56,955 nt of DNA from Pseudomonadota bacterium (GTDB lineage Archaea; Thermoplasmatota; SW-10-69-26; JACQPN01; JAJPHT01). Location of the stretch: contig JAJPHT010000031.1 of the NCBI GenBank assembly GCA_021325135.1, forward strand, positions 1-56,955, in the 5' to 3' direction. Position numbers and translations under genes: made by a program. The notes below the pieces were generated by a model that saw only the letters and a list, made by a program, of their open reading frames with translations, was not told the DNA's origin and made no database searches. Below are positions 48,330 to 56,122 of the stretch, in pieces (positions within the stretch are counted from its first letter, which is position 1; each line of letters opens with the position of its first letter).

Positions 48330-50336
48330 CTACCGCCGCCGCACGCCCGCCAGCACCAGCGCCGCGGCCAGGGCCACGATGACCAGCGCGGCGCCCGGCG
48401 CAGGGACCTTGGGCGAGGGGGTCGCGACGCCCGGCGCGAAGGAGTCGCTGCGCGCGTCGGCGGGCATGGGCGCGGCGGGGCTCGCGCTGGCGGGCGTCGT
48501 CGTCGCCATGGTGGCGCCGGCCCGGGGCGCTCCCGTGGTGGAGGCCGAGTAGCCGGAGGCCGTGGCCGCGTCGCCCTCCACAGGCACGGGCGGGCTCTCG
48601 CGCGGCTCCAGGGCGAGGACGAGGCTCGTCGTCTCGGTGACGAAGCCCCACTTCAGCGCCAGGTCGGTGAGCTCGCGGGTGAGCGCGGGCGTCGCGCCTT
48701 CGGCGTCCATCGCGTCCTGCATGGCGCGCACGCGCTGGAACGCCACGAGGCGCGGCAGGAACGCGGCGTCGGTCGCGGGGGTCGCCTGGACGGTCCACGT
48801 GCGCGGGCCGCCGGGCGCCGTGGCGGTCACGGTCGCGTCTGGCATGCCCCGGGCGGCGTCGAAGGTGCCCACGATGAGCATCTCGCTGCCGGCGAAGAGC
48901 GTGGTGGGGCCGCTGCGGTAGGTCTGGACGGACGGCGCGCAGTCGCTGTTCACACCCGGCACGTCGTTGCAGGTGAAGGGGGGCCCGTAGGCGACGCTCA
49001 CGTCCTTGAGCGTCGGCGTCGCGAGGGCGGTGAGGAAGCGGCGCAGGTCGACCTCGGCGCCCGCGCCCTCGGGGACGCGCAGCGCGGTGCCGTTGCCCTG
49101 GGCGGCCAGCGCGTGGAGCAGGCCCCAGTCGGCATCCGCGCCGAAGGCGACGGTGAAGACGGAGACGCCCGCGCGGTTCGCGGCGCGCGCGTCCTGGAGC
49201 AGCGCGGCGCGGTCGGTCACGCCCTCGGTGGCCTGGCCGTCGGTGAGGAGCGCGAGCACCGGCATGCGGCCCTCGGGCGTCGAGGCCCCAAAGGCGGAGA
49301 GGCCGCGCGCCAGCGCGCCGTCGATGTTGGTGCCTCCGCCCGCGAGGAGCGCGTCGATCTGCTTCGCGGCGTCGGCGCGGCCCTGGGCGTCCATGGCGCG
49401 CAGGCCCGTCCAGGGCGAGGACGCGTCGCTGCTGAAGATGACCAGGTTGAGCCGGTCGTCGCCGTTCAACGCGCGCACGACCTGGCCCGCGGCGTCCTTC
49501 ATCTGGGAGAGCTTGAGGCCCGACATGCTGCCCGACACGTCGAGGACCAGCGTCATGTCCACGGGGAGGCGCTGCGCGTCGGCGGGGGCGCGGACGCGGT
49601 GCGCGAAGTAGCCCGTGCCGTTCTCGACCCACGTGATCAGCGAGCCCCCGTCGGGCCCGGCGGGCAGCGTGTAGGAGGCGGTGAAGGGCGTCGAGGCGTC
49701 GCCGCTGCGGGGGCCCACGCTCTCCTCGACGAGCCAGCCGCCGGGGATGCGCTGCGCGGTCGCGTCGGGCGTGCCCCACGCGGCGTCCACGCCGGAGGGG
49801 TCCGTCACGTCCACCACGAAGCGCGCGCCGCGGTCCTGGCCGAACCCCGAGACGGGCGCCACCAGGCTGAGGTTGTAGACGCCGCGGTCCGCCGCGAGGT
49901 ACTCCTCGTAGGTGAGCGTCGCGCGCACGGTGGTCGTGTCCTCGACGTTGATGAGGTACTCGTAGACCGAGCTGTGGCGGTCCTTCTCCACGAGGCCCGT
50001 GGTGTGGCCCTGGCTCTTCTGGTCCTCGTACTGCTGGCGCGCCGCGTCGCGGGGCGCGATCTGCGCCGTGTAGACCGTCCCGTCGCGCTCGATGGTGAGG
50101 CCGGTGACGAAGGCGTCGTCCGGGATGGGCACGCGGAAGGGGAACTCCGGGTCGCGGCCCCGGTTCGCGATGTCCGCGATGACGTGGACCGTGGCGTAGT
50201 TCGCGTGGACCTCCCCCTGGACGGTGGTGAAGACGGTCCACACGCCCTGGGGCGGGGCCGCCTGGGCGGAGGCCAGGGGGGCAAGGCAGGGGGCGAGGGT
50301 CATGGCGAGGAGCAGCAGGATCGGCGTTCGGGCCAT
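48330..50336 (-). CDS. VIT/von Willebrand A surface protein with PxP-helix-Arg tail
   Basis: The 668-aa product has a signal peptide (LLLAMTLAPCLAPLASAQA), a VIT domain (about 30-160, EVHANYATVHVIADIANRGR), a von Willebrand A domain with a complete MIDAS (DVSGSMS 266-272, GGGTN 333-337, LTDG 364-367), and a further beta domain. A Thr/Ser/Ala-rich stalk ends in TPSPKVPAPG, a hydrophobic helix and RRR. The order equals the ITI heavy chain/VIT-VWA family, which binds proteins or metal outside the cell. The tail is PGF-CTERM-like although it lacks the F. It is divergent from a membrane HTH regulator across a perfect palindrome, and the two share the tail motif. Confidence 0.92.
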   Translation of the reverse strand: MARTPILLLLAMTLAPCLAPLASAQAAPPQGVWTVFTTVQGEVHANYATVHVIADIANRGRDPEFPFRVPIPDDAFVTGLTIERDGTVYTAQIAPRDAARQQYEDQKSQGHTTGLVEKDRHSSVYEYLINVEDTTTVRATLTYEEYLAADRGVYNLSLVAPVSGFGQDRGARFVVDVTDPSGVDAAWGTPDATAQRIPGGWLVEESVGPRSGDASTPFTASYTLPAGPDGGSLITWVENGTGYFAHRVRAPADAQRLPVDMTLVLDVSGSMSGLKLSQMKDAAGQVVRALNGDDRLNLVIFSSDASSPWTGLRAMDAQGRADAAKQIDALLAGGGTNIDGALARGLSAFGASTPEGRMPVLALLTDGQATEGVTDRAALLQDARAANRAGVSVFTVAFGADADWGLLHALAAQGNGTALRVPEGAGAEVDLRRFLTALATPTLKDVSVAYGPPFTCNDVPGVNSDCAPSVQTYRSGPTTLFAGSEMLIVGTFDAARGMPDATVTATAPGGPRTWTVQATPATDAAFLPRLVAFQRVRAMQDAMDAEGATPALTRELTDLALKWGFVTETTSLVLALEPRESPPVPVEGDAATASGYSASTTGAPRAGATMATTTPASASPAAPMPADARSDSFAPGVATPSPKVPAPGAALVIVALAAALVLAGVRRR

Positions 50337-50376
50337 GGAGGCAGGGATGCGGTGGCGGTCGAAGTACCGCGGGAAT

Positions 50377-50421
50377 CGGGTCGGCTCCGGCCGAACGGGG
50401 CGTTCGGCCGGAGCCGACCCG
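50377..50421. promoter_or_regulatory. Perfect 20-bp inverted repeat between divergent genes (candidate operator)
   Basis: Arms 50377-50396 and 50402-50421 are exact complements: CGGGTCGGCTCCGGCCGAAC, loop GGGGC, then the complement. It is located between the TATA-like boxes of the VIT/VWA gene (about 50361-50370) and of the HTH gene (about 50432-50439), ideal for a repressor or activator acting on both. Confidence 0.75.
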
Positions 50422-50470
50422 TTCCAAGGGGGTTATTCGCCCCCGCGTCTCTCTAGGCGGGCGAGGAGCC

Positions 50471-52168
50471 ATGGCCGCGGACCTGCCCGGACCCGAGGAC
50501 ATCCCCCTGGACCCGGACCTCCTCAAGACCCTGGCCAGCGACTCGCGCCGCGACATCCTCCGCCTCCTCAAGCAGCGCCGCATGACGCTCACCGAGCTGG
50601 CCACCGCCCTCAACCTGGGGAAGGCCACCGTGCTGGAGCACCTGAAGAAGCTCCAGGACTCGGGGCTCATCGCGCGCCGCGAGGACGAGCGCCTCTGGGT
50701 CTACTACGACCTCACGCCCCGCGGCAAGCGCGTGGTCTCGCCCGGCCGCACGCGCTTCTACATCGTCATGGGCTTGACCGCCGCGGGCGCGCTCATGGTG
50801 GGCGTCCTCCTCACCTTGGCCCTCACGCACTCGGCGCCCCAGGGCTTCCCGGCCGGCGAGCCCGCGCTGAAGGGCACGCAGGCCGTGGAGGCTCAGGGCA
50901 CGCTGGTCGCCTGGCGCGGCCTCGACCCGGGCGTCTCGCTGCGCCTCTCCCAGGGCGGGCGCGCGACGCCGGGCACCGTCTTCCTGGACGGCTCCGCCCC
51001 CCTCCAGACCGACCCCTCGGGCGCCGTCCTCCTGGACGCCTCGGGCCTCGACGCGCTCCCCGTGGGCAACCACACGCTGACCTTCCTGCCGGTCAACGGC
51101 ACGGCGCGCGAGCCCGTTGCGGGCTTCCTGGACGTGCGCGATCCGCAGCCCGCCTTGAGCCCGCTCCAGGTGCCCGCCGGCCGCGCCTCGACGGTGGTGC
51201 TCGCCTTCGCGGACCCCGCGGCGCCCGTCCCCTCTTCCGTCTCGGTGGACGGCCAGCCCCTCGCCGCGCAGCCCATCCCCGGCGGCGCCACGGTCACGCT
51301 GCGCGCGGCGGCTCCCGGCTCGCTCTCGGTGCAGGTGGGCCGCCTCGCGCCCATCGCGGTGGAGGCCGTGCCCGACCTCGCGCTCACCTTCACGCCCGAC
51401 GGCGCGGGCGACCTCGCGCTCCGCGTCGCCGCGCCCGACGGCTCGCCCGCGGCCGGCATGCAGGCCACGCTGGACGGCGCGCCCCTGGGCACGACCGACG
51501 CCAACGGCACGCTCCTCTTCCCCGCGCCCGAGCCCGGCGTCCGCGCGCTGCGCCTCTCCGGCGCCGGCGGCGAGAGCACGCGCGCCCTCGTCTTCCAGGG
51601 GTGGAACGTCTCCGAGGCCTCGCCCCAGGTGGCCCTCACGCGCGCCTCCCAGGGGAGCTTCTCCGCCGCGGTGCGCAACGACGGCCCTGCGCCGCTGCCC
51701 CTCACCGTGGCTGCGGTGGTGGATGGCCGCCTCGCCGCCGCGCAGCCCGTGGACGTGCCGGCCAACGGCAGCGTCGTCGTGCGCCTCGACCCGCGGCTTC
51801 AGGGCGCGGGCCACTCCGCGGCGCTGGAAGCGCGCGCGACCCTCCTCACGCCCGTGCGCTTCGTGAACGGCTCCACGTCCTCGGAAGGAAGCACGCCCGC
51901 GCCCGCGACCGCGACGCCCGTCGCGGCCTCGCCCACGACGATGCCCCCCCTCGCGGACTCCTCGGGGGACGCGTTCTACGGCTACGAGCAGGGGGACAGC
52001 CGCATCGTCGCGCGCCTCGACCTGGGCGCCCTGGCCGTCACCACCCCGGCCATGAGCGCGCCGGGCAGCTTCACGGCGACGCCCTCGCCCAAGGTCCCGG
52101 GCCCCGAGGTCGCGCTGGTCCTCGCGGCGGGCGTCGCCCTCGCCGCGCTGCTGCGGCGCCGAAGGTGA
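50471..52168 (+). CDS. Membrane-bound HTH regulator with surface-type ectodomain
   Basis: The 565-aa product starts with a cytoplasmic ArsR/MarR-like winged helix (residues 15-85: SDSRRDILRLLKQRRMTLTE, ATVLEHLKKLQDSGLIARRE), one helix at about 95-118 and an ectodomain of about 415 residues of Ig-like beta-modules (QPALSPLQVPAGRASTVVLA). It ends with TPSPKVPGPEVALVLAAGVA and RRRR, a second hydrophobic helix with an anchoring tail. A DNA-binding domain joined through the membrane to a surface-type ectodomain is unusual. It probably senses an envelope condition and controls the divergent VIT/VWA gene and itself. The ATG lies about 35 bases from a GTTATTCG box. Confidence 0.9.
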   Translation: MAADLPGPEDIPLDPDLLKTLASDSRRDILRLLKQRRMTLTELATALNLGKATVLEHLKKLQDSGLIARREDERLWVYYDLTPRGKRVVSPGRTRFYIVMGLTAAGALMVGVLLTLALTHSAPQGFPAGEPALKGTQAVEAQGTLVAWRGLDPGVSLRLSQGGRATPGTVFLDGSAPLQTDPSGAVLLDASGLDALPVGNHTLTFLPVNGTAREPVAGFLDVRDPQPALSPLQVPAGRASTVVLAFADPAAPVPSSVSVDGQPLAAQPIPGGATVTLRAAAPGSLSVQVGRLAPIAVEAVPDLALTFTPDGAGDLALRVAAPDGSPAAGMQATLDGAPLGTTDANGTLLFPAPEPGVRALRLSGAGGESTRALVFQGWNVSEASPQVALTRASQGSFSAAVRNDGPAPLPLTVAAVVDGRLAAAQPVDVPANGSVVVRLDPRLQGAGHSAALEARATLLTPVRFVNGSTSSEGSTPAPATATPVAASPTTMPPLADSSGDAFYGYEQGDSRIVARLDLGALAVTTPAMSAPGSFTATPSPKVPGPEVALVLAAGVALAALLRRRR

Positions 52169-52170
52169 TA

Positions 52171-52944
52171 TCACGCGGCCGTGAGGTCCTCTCCGCCGGA
52201 GAAGACCTCCTGGATCCACGCGTAGACGTCCTCGAGGCCTTCCAGCGTCTCGCTGCTCACGGCGACGGCGGGCGTCATGCTGCCCATGGCGTCCAGGATG
52301 CGGAAGGCGTCGACGCTCATCTGGTTGACCATGTCGGCCTTCTCGCTGGCGAGGTCGTCCTCCAGGCGCGCGGGGTCGCTGGTCCACGCCAGCAGGCGCT
52401 CCAGCTCCTCGCCCTTGAGGAGATCGCGCTTGGGGATGACGTGCAGGAGGGGGATGCCGAAGCGGAACGACGTGGTGGCCGCCAGGAGCAGGAGGCTCAC
52501 GAACGCGCTGGGCCGCTTGGCGAGGAACGGGTCCAGAAGGAAGAGGATGCACGAGCGGCCGGGAGCGAGAAGCTCGACCGTGACGCGGCCCGACTCGCGG
52601 AAGACGAACAGCTCGGTCTGCCCCGGCGTGTCGGTGAGCACGTAGGGCGCGCGGTACTCGTCCAGGATGCCCTGGATCTCGCCCAGGCGCAGCGCGATGA
52701 GGTCCGCCGCCATGACCTGCGCGCCGTTGGGGCCAAGCTCGTAGCGCTCCATGACGTCGGAGAGCTGGATCCAGTCGCGGATGTCCACGTCGGGCGAGTA
52801 GGGGAGCGTCTCGGCGCCCGGATCGAGGTTCACGGCGACGACGTCGTGCGCGTGCTCCTTCATCCACCGGTGGAACGCCGCCGTGAGGCGCGACTTGCCG
52901 CTGCCTGCCGTGCCGATGACGTAGACGTGGACGGGGTCTTCCAC
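52171..52944 (-). CDS. GPN-loop GTPase
   Basis: The 257-aa enzyme has P-loop GTAGSGKS (11-18), the GPN insertion (ELGPNGA, GPN 71-73), DTPGQTE (105-111) and a G4-like PKRDLL in place of TKxD. It is the archaeal homologue of eukaryotic GPN proteins, which assemble RNA polymerase II and are GTP-dependent dimers. Length is normal. It ends three bases from the stop of the membrane HTH gene on the other strand. The gene is conserved in nearly all archaea. Confidence 0.95.
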   Translation of the reverse strand: MEDPVHVYVIGTAGSGKSRLTAAFHRWMKEHAHDVVAVNLDPGAETLPYSPDVDIRDWIQLSDVMERYELGPNGAQVMAADLIALRLGEIQGILDEYRAPYVLTDTPGQTELFVFRESGRVTVELLAPGRSCILFLLDPFLAKRPSAFVSLLLLAATTSFRFGIPLLHVIPKRDLLKGEELERLLAWTSDPARLEDDLASEKADMVNQMSVDAFRILDAMGSMTPAVAVSSETLEGLEDVYAWIQEVFSGGEDLTAA

Positions 52945-52991
52945 AAGCTGGGGCCAGACGCCTCGGGCCTTTCAAGGTTGCGGGGGCCCCG

Positions 52992-54323
52992 TCAGCCGCC
53001 CCTCACGCGCCGCATCGTCTCGACGCGCTTCGCGATGAGCGCCGCGCTGCCCACGTCGCGCCGGTGGTAGAGGTGCGGCCCGGTGACGTGCGCGAGCGCG
53101 CGGTCCGCCTTGGCGTTGGCCTCGGCGAGGGTGGCCCCGGTCGCGACGACGCCCACGCTGCGGCTCGTCGTCGTGGTCGCCTCGACGACCTTGCCGCGCT
53201 GGCCGCCGGTCTGGTTGACGGCGGCGTAGTAGACGCGCGCGCCCTCCTTCGCGATGGCGGCCTCGTCCACCGCGAGCGGCTCGTTGGCCATGCTCTTGAC
53301 GCCGTACCCCTCGGGGACGACGTACTTGCAGACCGTCGCGTCGTGGGCGAAGCGCACCAGCGATGCGGGAAGCTCGCCGGCGGCCATGGCCTGGAGGATC
53401 TCCACGTAGCGGCTCTCCAGGAGCGTGAGGACGTTCATGGCCTCGGGATCGCCGAAACGCGCATTGATCTCGATGACCCGTGGGCCCGTTTTTGATAGCA
53501 TGAGCTGGCCGTAGATCGTCCCGACGAAGGGGCGCCCCTCCTTGCGGAGGGCCTGGAGGATGGCGTTGAGGATGACGACGCCCTGGTCGTACTCCTCGCG
53601 CGTGACGAAGGGGAGGAGCCCCTTCTCGCCCGAGTAGGAGCCCATGCCGCCGGTGTTGGGGCCCTGGTCGCCCTCGAAGGCGCGCTTGTGGTCCTGCACC
53701 GCGGGCATGGGCACCGCGTGGTTGCCGTCGCAGAACGCCTGGAGCGAGAACTCCTCGCCCTCGACCTTCTCCTCGATGATGACCGCTCCGCCCGAGAGGC
53801 ACTCCTTGGCGTAGGCGAACGCCTCGTCCACCGTGCGCACGTGGTCGCCGCTGACCTTGACGCCCTTGCCGCCCGTGAGGCCGATGGGCTTCACCGCGAC
53901 GGGCCACATCTCCTGGATCGCGTCGCGCACGCCCGCCTCGCTGCGGAAGGTGCGGTACTTCACGCGGCCGGGCACCTGGTGCTTCTCCAGCAGGTCGCGC
54001 ATGAAGGCCTTGCTCCACTCGATCTCGGCCGCGGCTTTCGTCGGGCTCGCGACCGCGACGCCCGCCCGCTGGAGCGCGTCGGTAACGCCCGAGGCGAGGG
54101 CGGCGTCGGGCCCCACGACCGCAAGTTCGACGCCCCACTTGCGGGCGGCCTCCGCGATGGCGGGCGCGTCGGTGTCCTTGACGAGGACGTGCTCCTTGGC
54201 AAGGCTCAGGATGCCGGGGTTCCTGTTGGGGAGCGCCGCGTGGAGCGCCCCGCCGCTGCGCACGATGGCCTCCGCCATGGCGTGCTCGCGCGCCCCGCCG
54301 CCCACCAGCAGGACCTTCGTCAC
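52992..54323 (-). CDS. purD: Phosphoribosylamine--glycine ligase
   Basis: The 443-aa ATP-grasp enzyme starts VTKVLLVGGGAREHAMAEAI and shows VVGPDAALASGVTDAL, VAVKPIGLTGGKGVKV, VIIEEKVEGEEFSLQAFCDG, GPNTGGMGSYS and RVIEINARFGDPEA. It performs the second step of purine synthesis, joining glycine to phosphoribosylamine. The GTG start overlaps the stop of pyrE by four bases (GTGA), so they are co-translated. The length fits archaeal PurD, and no fusion to PurM or PurN is present. Confidence 0.96.
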   Translation of the reverse strand: MTKVLLVGGGAREHAMAEAIVRSGGALHAALPNRNPGILSLAKEHVLVKDTDAPAIAEAARKWGVELAVVGPDAALASGVTDALQRAGVAVASPTKAAAEIEWSKAFMRDLLEKHQVPGRVKYRTFRSEAGVRDAIQEMWPVAVKPIGLTGGKGVKVSGDHVRTVDEAFAYAKECLSGGAVIIEEKVEGEEFSLQAFCDGNHAVPMPAVQDHKRAFEGDQGPNTGGMGSYSGEKGLLPFVTREEYDQGVVILNAILQALRKEGRPFVGTIYGQLMLSKTGPRVIEINARFGDPEAMNVLTLLESRYVEILQAMAAGELPASLVRFAHDATVCKYVVPEGYGVKSMANEPLAVDEAAIAKEGARVYYAAVNQTGGQRGKVVEATTTTSRSVGVVATGATLAEANAKADRALAHVTGPHLYHRRDVGSAALIAKRVETMRRVRGG

Positions 54324-54844
54324 AGCTTGGCCTCCTTGAGAAGCTCGCTGGCGGTGACGAGGCTCTCGAAGCCGACGCCCAGGTCCGCGAACGCCTTGGC
54401 GGCGCCCGCCTCGCGGTCGACGACGGTGACGACCTTGGTCACGCGCAGGCCCGCCTCGCGCAGGACCTTCACGGCCTCCGCGCTGCTGCCGCCGCTGGTG
54501 GTCACGTCCTCCACGACGACGACCTCCATGCCCGGCTCGTAGACGCCTTCGAGCTGTGTGTTGGTGCCGTGCCCCTTGGGCCTCTTGCGCACCATGATGA
54601 ACGGGATGCCGCTGGAGAGCGCCGCCGCGGCCGCGAGGGGCACGGCGCCAAGCTCCATGCCCGCGATGCGCTGCGCGCCGCGCGCCTTCGCGCCCAGCCC
54701 CTCCCCCATGAGCCGCAGCACGTGGGGGTCGGTGCTCGCGCGCTTGATGTCGACGTAGTACTTCGACTTGGCTCCGCTGGCGAGGGTGAAGTCGCCGAAG
54801 CGGACCGCGCCGCACCGGATCAGGGCGTCACGGAGGGGGCTCAT
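54320..54844 (-). CDS. pyrE: Orotate phosphoribosyltransferase
   Basis: The 174-aa enzyme has FGDFTLASGAKSKYYVDIKR, AGMELGAVPLAAAAALSSGI and the PRPP loop VVVVEDVTTSGGSS, typical of archaeal PyrE. It makes orotidine monophosphate from orotate and PRPP. The ATG at 54844 is 27 bases downstream of CTTTTCAA on the minus strand, so it is leaderless and first in the pyrE-purD operon. Pairing of a pyrimidine and a purine gene is unusual but both depend on PRPP. Confidence 0.95.
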   Translation of the reverse strand: MSPLRDALIRCGAVRFGDFTLASGAKSKYYVDIKRASTDPHVLRLMGEGLGAKARGAQRIAGMELGAVPLAAAAALSSGIPFIMVRKRPKGHGTNTQLEGVYEPGMEVVVVEDVTTSGGSSAEAVKVLREAGLRVTKVVTVVDREAGAAKAFADLGVGFESLVTASELLKEAKL

Positions 54845-54867
54845 CGCCGGGCGCAGCGGGGCGGGCG

Positions 54868-54875
54868 TTGAAAAG
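54868..54875 (-). promoter_or_regulatory. TATA box of pyrE-purD
   Basis: The minus strand reads CTTTTCAA centred 27 bases before the ATG at 54844. Confidence 0.6.
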
Positions 54876-54935
54876 GCTTCGGTGGCCCGGCCTCCGCGCG
54901 CCGCGGCACGCGCGCGGAGGCAAGCCCTGGCGCGT

Positions 54936-55490
54936 TCAGGGGAACGCGATCGGGTAGCTGTAGGTCTGCGTGTTGCCCTGGACGCCCCAGGTCACGGTGA
55001 TCGTGCCGGACCCGGTCGCGCCAGGCTGCGCAGGCTCAGGGCAGCCGGGGGTGGGGCAGAGCGTGACGCCGAAGACCGTGAACGGGCCGACGTTCTGGGT
55101 CTCGCCCACGTGCGTGAGCGTGACGATGACGTCCGTCCACTGGACGTCGAGCAGCACGGCGGGCGTGGCCTGCGAGCCGCAGTTGGGGCCGACGTTCTGG
55201 TTGATCACCGAGCAGAGGGAGGGGATGGCCACGGGCCCGATGAGCTGGATGGGCGCCCCGCTGTTGCACACGACGGGCGTGCAGAACGGAGGCGTGGAGG
55301 GCGTGCTCAGGGGGCCGAGGGTGGAGCCCGAGGTGCAGACGGTGAGGCCGCACGTCGGCGTGTTGCCGGCAGGCTGGTCCACGTTGACGTCCTTCCCTCC
55401 AACTTGGATGGGGATGTCGTCCGCCAGGACGGCGGGCAGGATCAGAAGGCAGGCGGCGGCAAGGGCGAGGACGATGGGTCGGGTGTTCAT
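54936..55490 (-). CDS. Secreted Cys-rich beta protein
   Basis: The 184-aa product has a signal peptide (IVLALAAACLLILPAVLA) and about eight mature-region Cys (CGLTVC, FCTPVVC, LCSVINQNVGPNC, LCPTPGC), in a Pro/Val/Thr-rich beta protein without anchor. It ends in TWGVQGNTQTYSYPIAFP, which looks like a beta-sandwich edge. The ATG overlaps the stop of the preceding small gene (ATGA), so both belong to one operon. No family was recognised. Confidence 0.7.
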   Translation of the reverse strand: MNTRPIVLALAAACLLILPAVLADDIPIQVGGKDVNVDQPAGNTPTCGLTVCTSGSTLGPLSTPSTPPFCTPVVCNSGAPIQLIGPVAIPSLCSVINQNVGPNCGSQATPAVLLDVQWTDVIVTLTHVGETQNVGPFTVFGVTLCPTPGCPEPAQPGATGSGTITVTWGVQGNTQTYSYPIAFP

Positions 55491-55750
55491 GGGAGCAACT
55501 CCTGGTCGATCAGCGTGGTTCCGTCTAGGGTAACCGTGAGGTGGTTCGGGCTGGCCGTGACGCACGAGGGGCCGACGCAGGCCACCATAGGCTCGTCCTT
55601 GATGCACACGGGAGGGGTGCCGGTCGCCCCTGGGGGGCAGCCGGTTGCGGCGGCGCTGGGTGTCATGGCGCCCAATGCAGCCATCGCCACCAGGGCGACC
55701 GCCACGAGCGGCGCGGTCTTGAGTCTGAGGTTCCTGCTCATACGTCTCAT
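55487..55750 (-). CDS. Small secreted protein, partner of the Cys-rich beta protein
   Basis: The 87-aa product has a signal peptide (RLKTAPLVAVALVAMAALGA) and a mature segment of about 50 residues with four Cys (ATGCPPGATGTPPVCIKD, VACVGPSC), ending LTVTLDGTTLIDQELLP. Starts at ATG 55750 or 55741 are both possible. It overlaps its downstream neighbour by four bases. The shared type of Pro/Cys/Gly-rich mature domains suggests that they act as a pair outside the cell. No family was recognised. Confidence 0.65.
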   Translation of the reverse strand: MRRMSRNLRLKTAPLVAVALVAMAALGAMTPSAAATGCPPGATGTPPVCIKDEPMVACVGPSCVTASPNHLTVTLDGTTLIDQELLP

Positions 55751-56122
55751 CTCGATGAAGGCTCGCGTCGATGCTGGCGGATCCGGACGCCGCGAAGCTC
55801 CGCAAGGGGCTGACGACAGTGGCCGGGCGCTATCCGCGGTCGGGGCTGCACGTCCGCGAGCGCAGCGTCGCGACAATATCTCTCTCAAGCAAGGTCGTTG
55901 TGGGGGAAAATTGTGAAGCCAATCCGTAATGAGAGAAGATATCACGTTTTGTATTCACCTGTTTCCACAGTGTCGATTTCTTCTAGGATTCATGTGAAAT
56001 TTTGAAACACGGTTGTGATGGCAAACTGAATGGGGATTATCACTGTTTTCCTCCAATACGGATATCTTTTGGAGCGATGTTGCAACTGATCCCTGGCATT
56101 TGGTCGGGTAGAAGGTTATTTC
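55751..56122. other. AT-richer intergenic region upstream of the last gene
   Basis: About 370 bases without a convincing gene. From about 55880 to 56120 the base composition drops to near-equal AT and GC, unlike the rest of the window, with motifs such as AATATCTCTC, GAAATTTTGAAAC and CGGATATCTTTTGG. Possible TATA boxes for either flanking gene cannot be ranked. I see no repeats or att sites. Confidence 0.55.
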
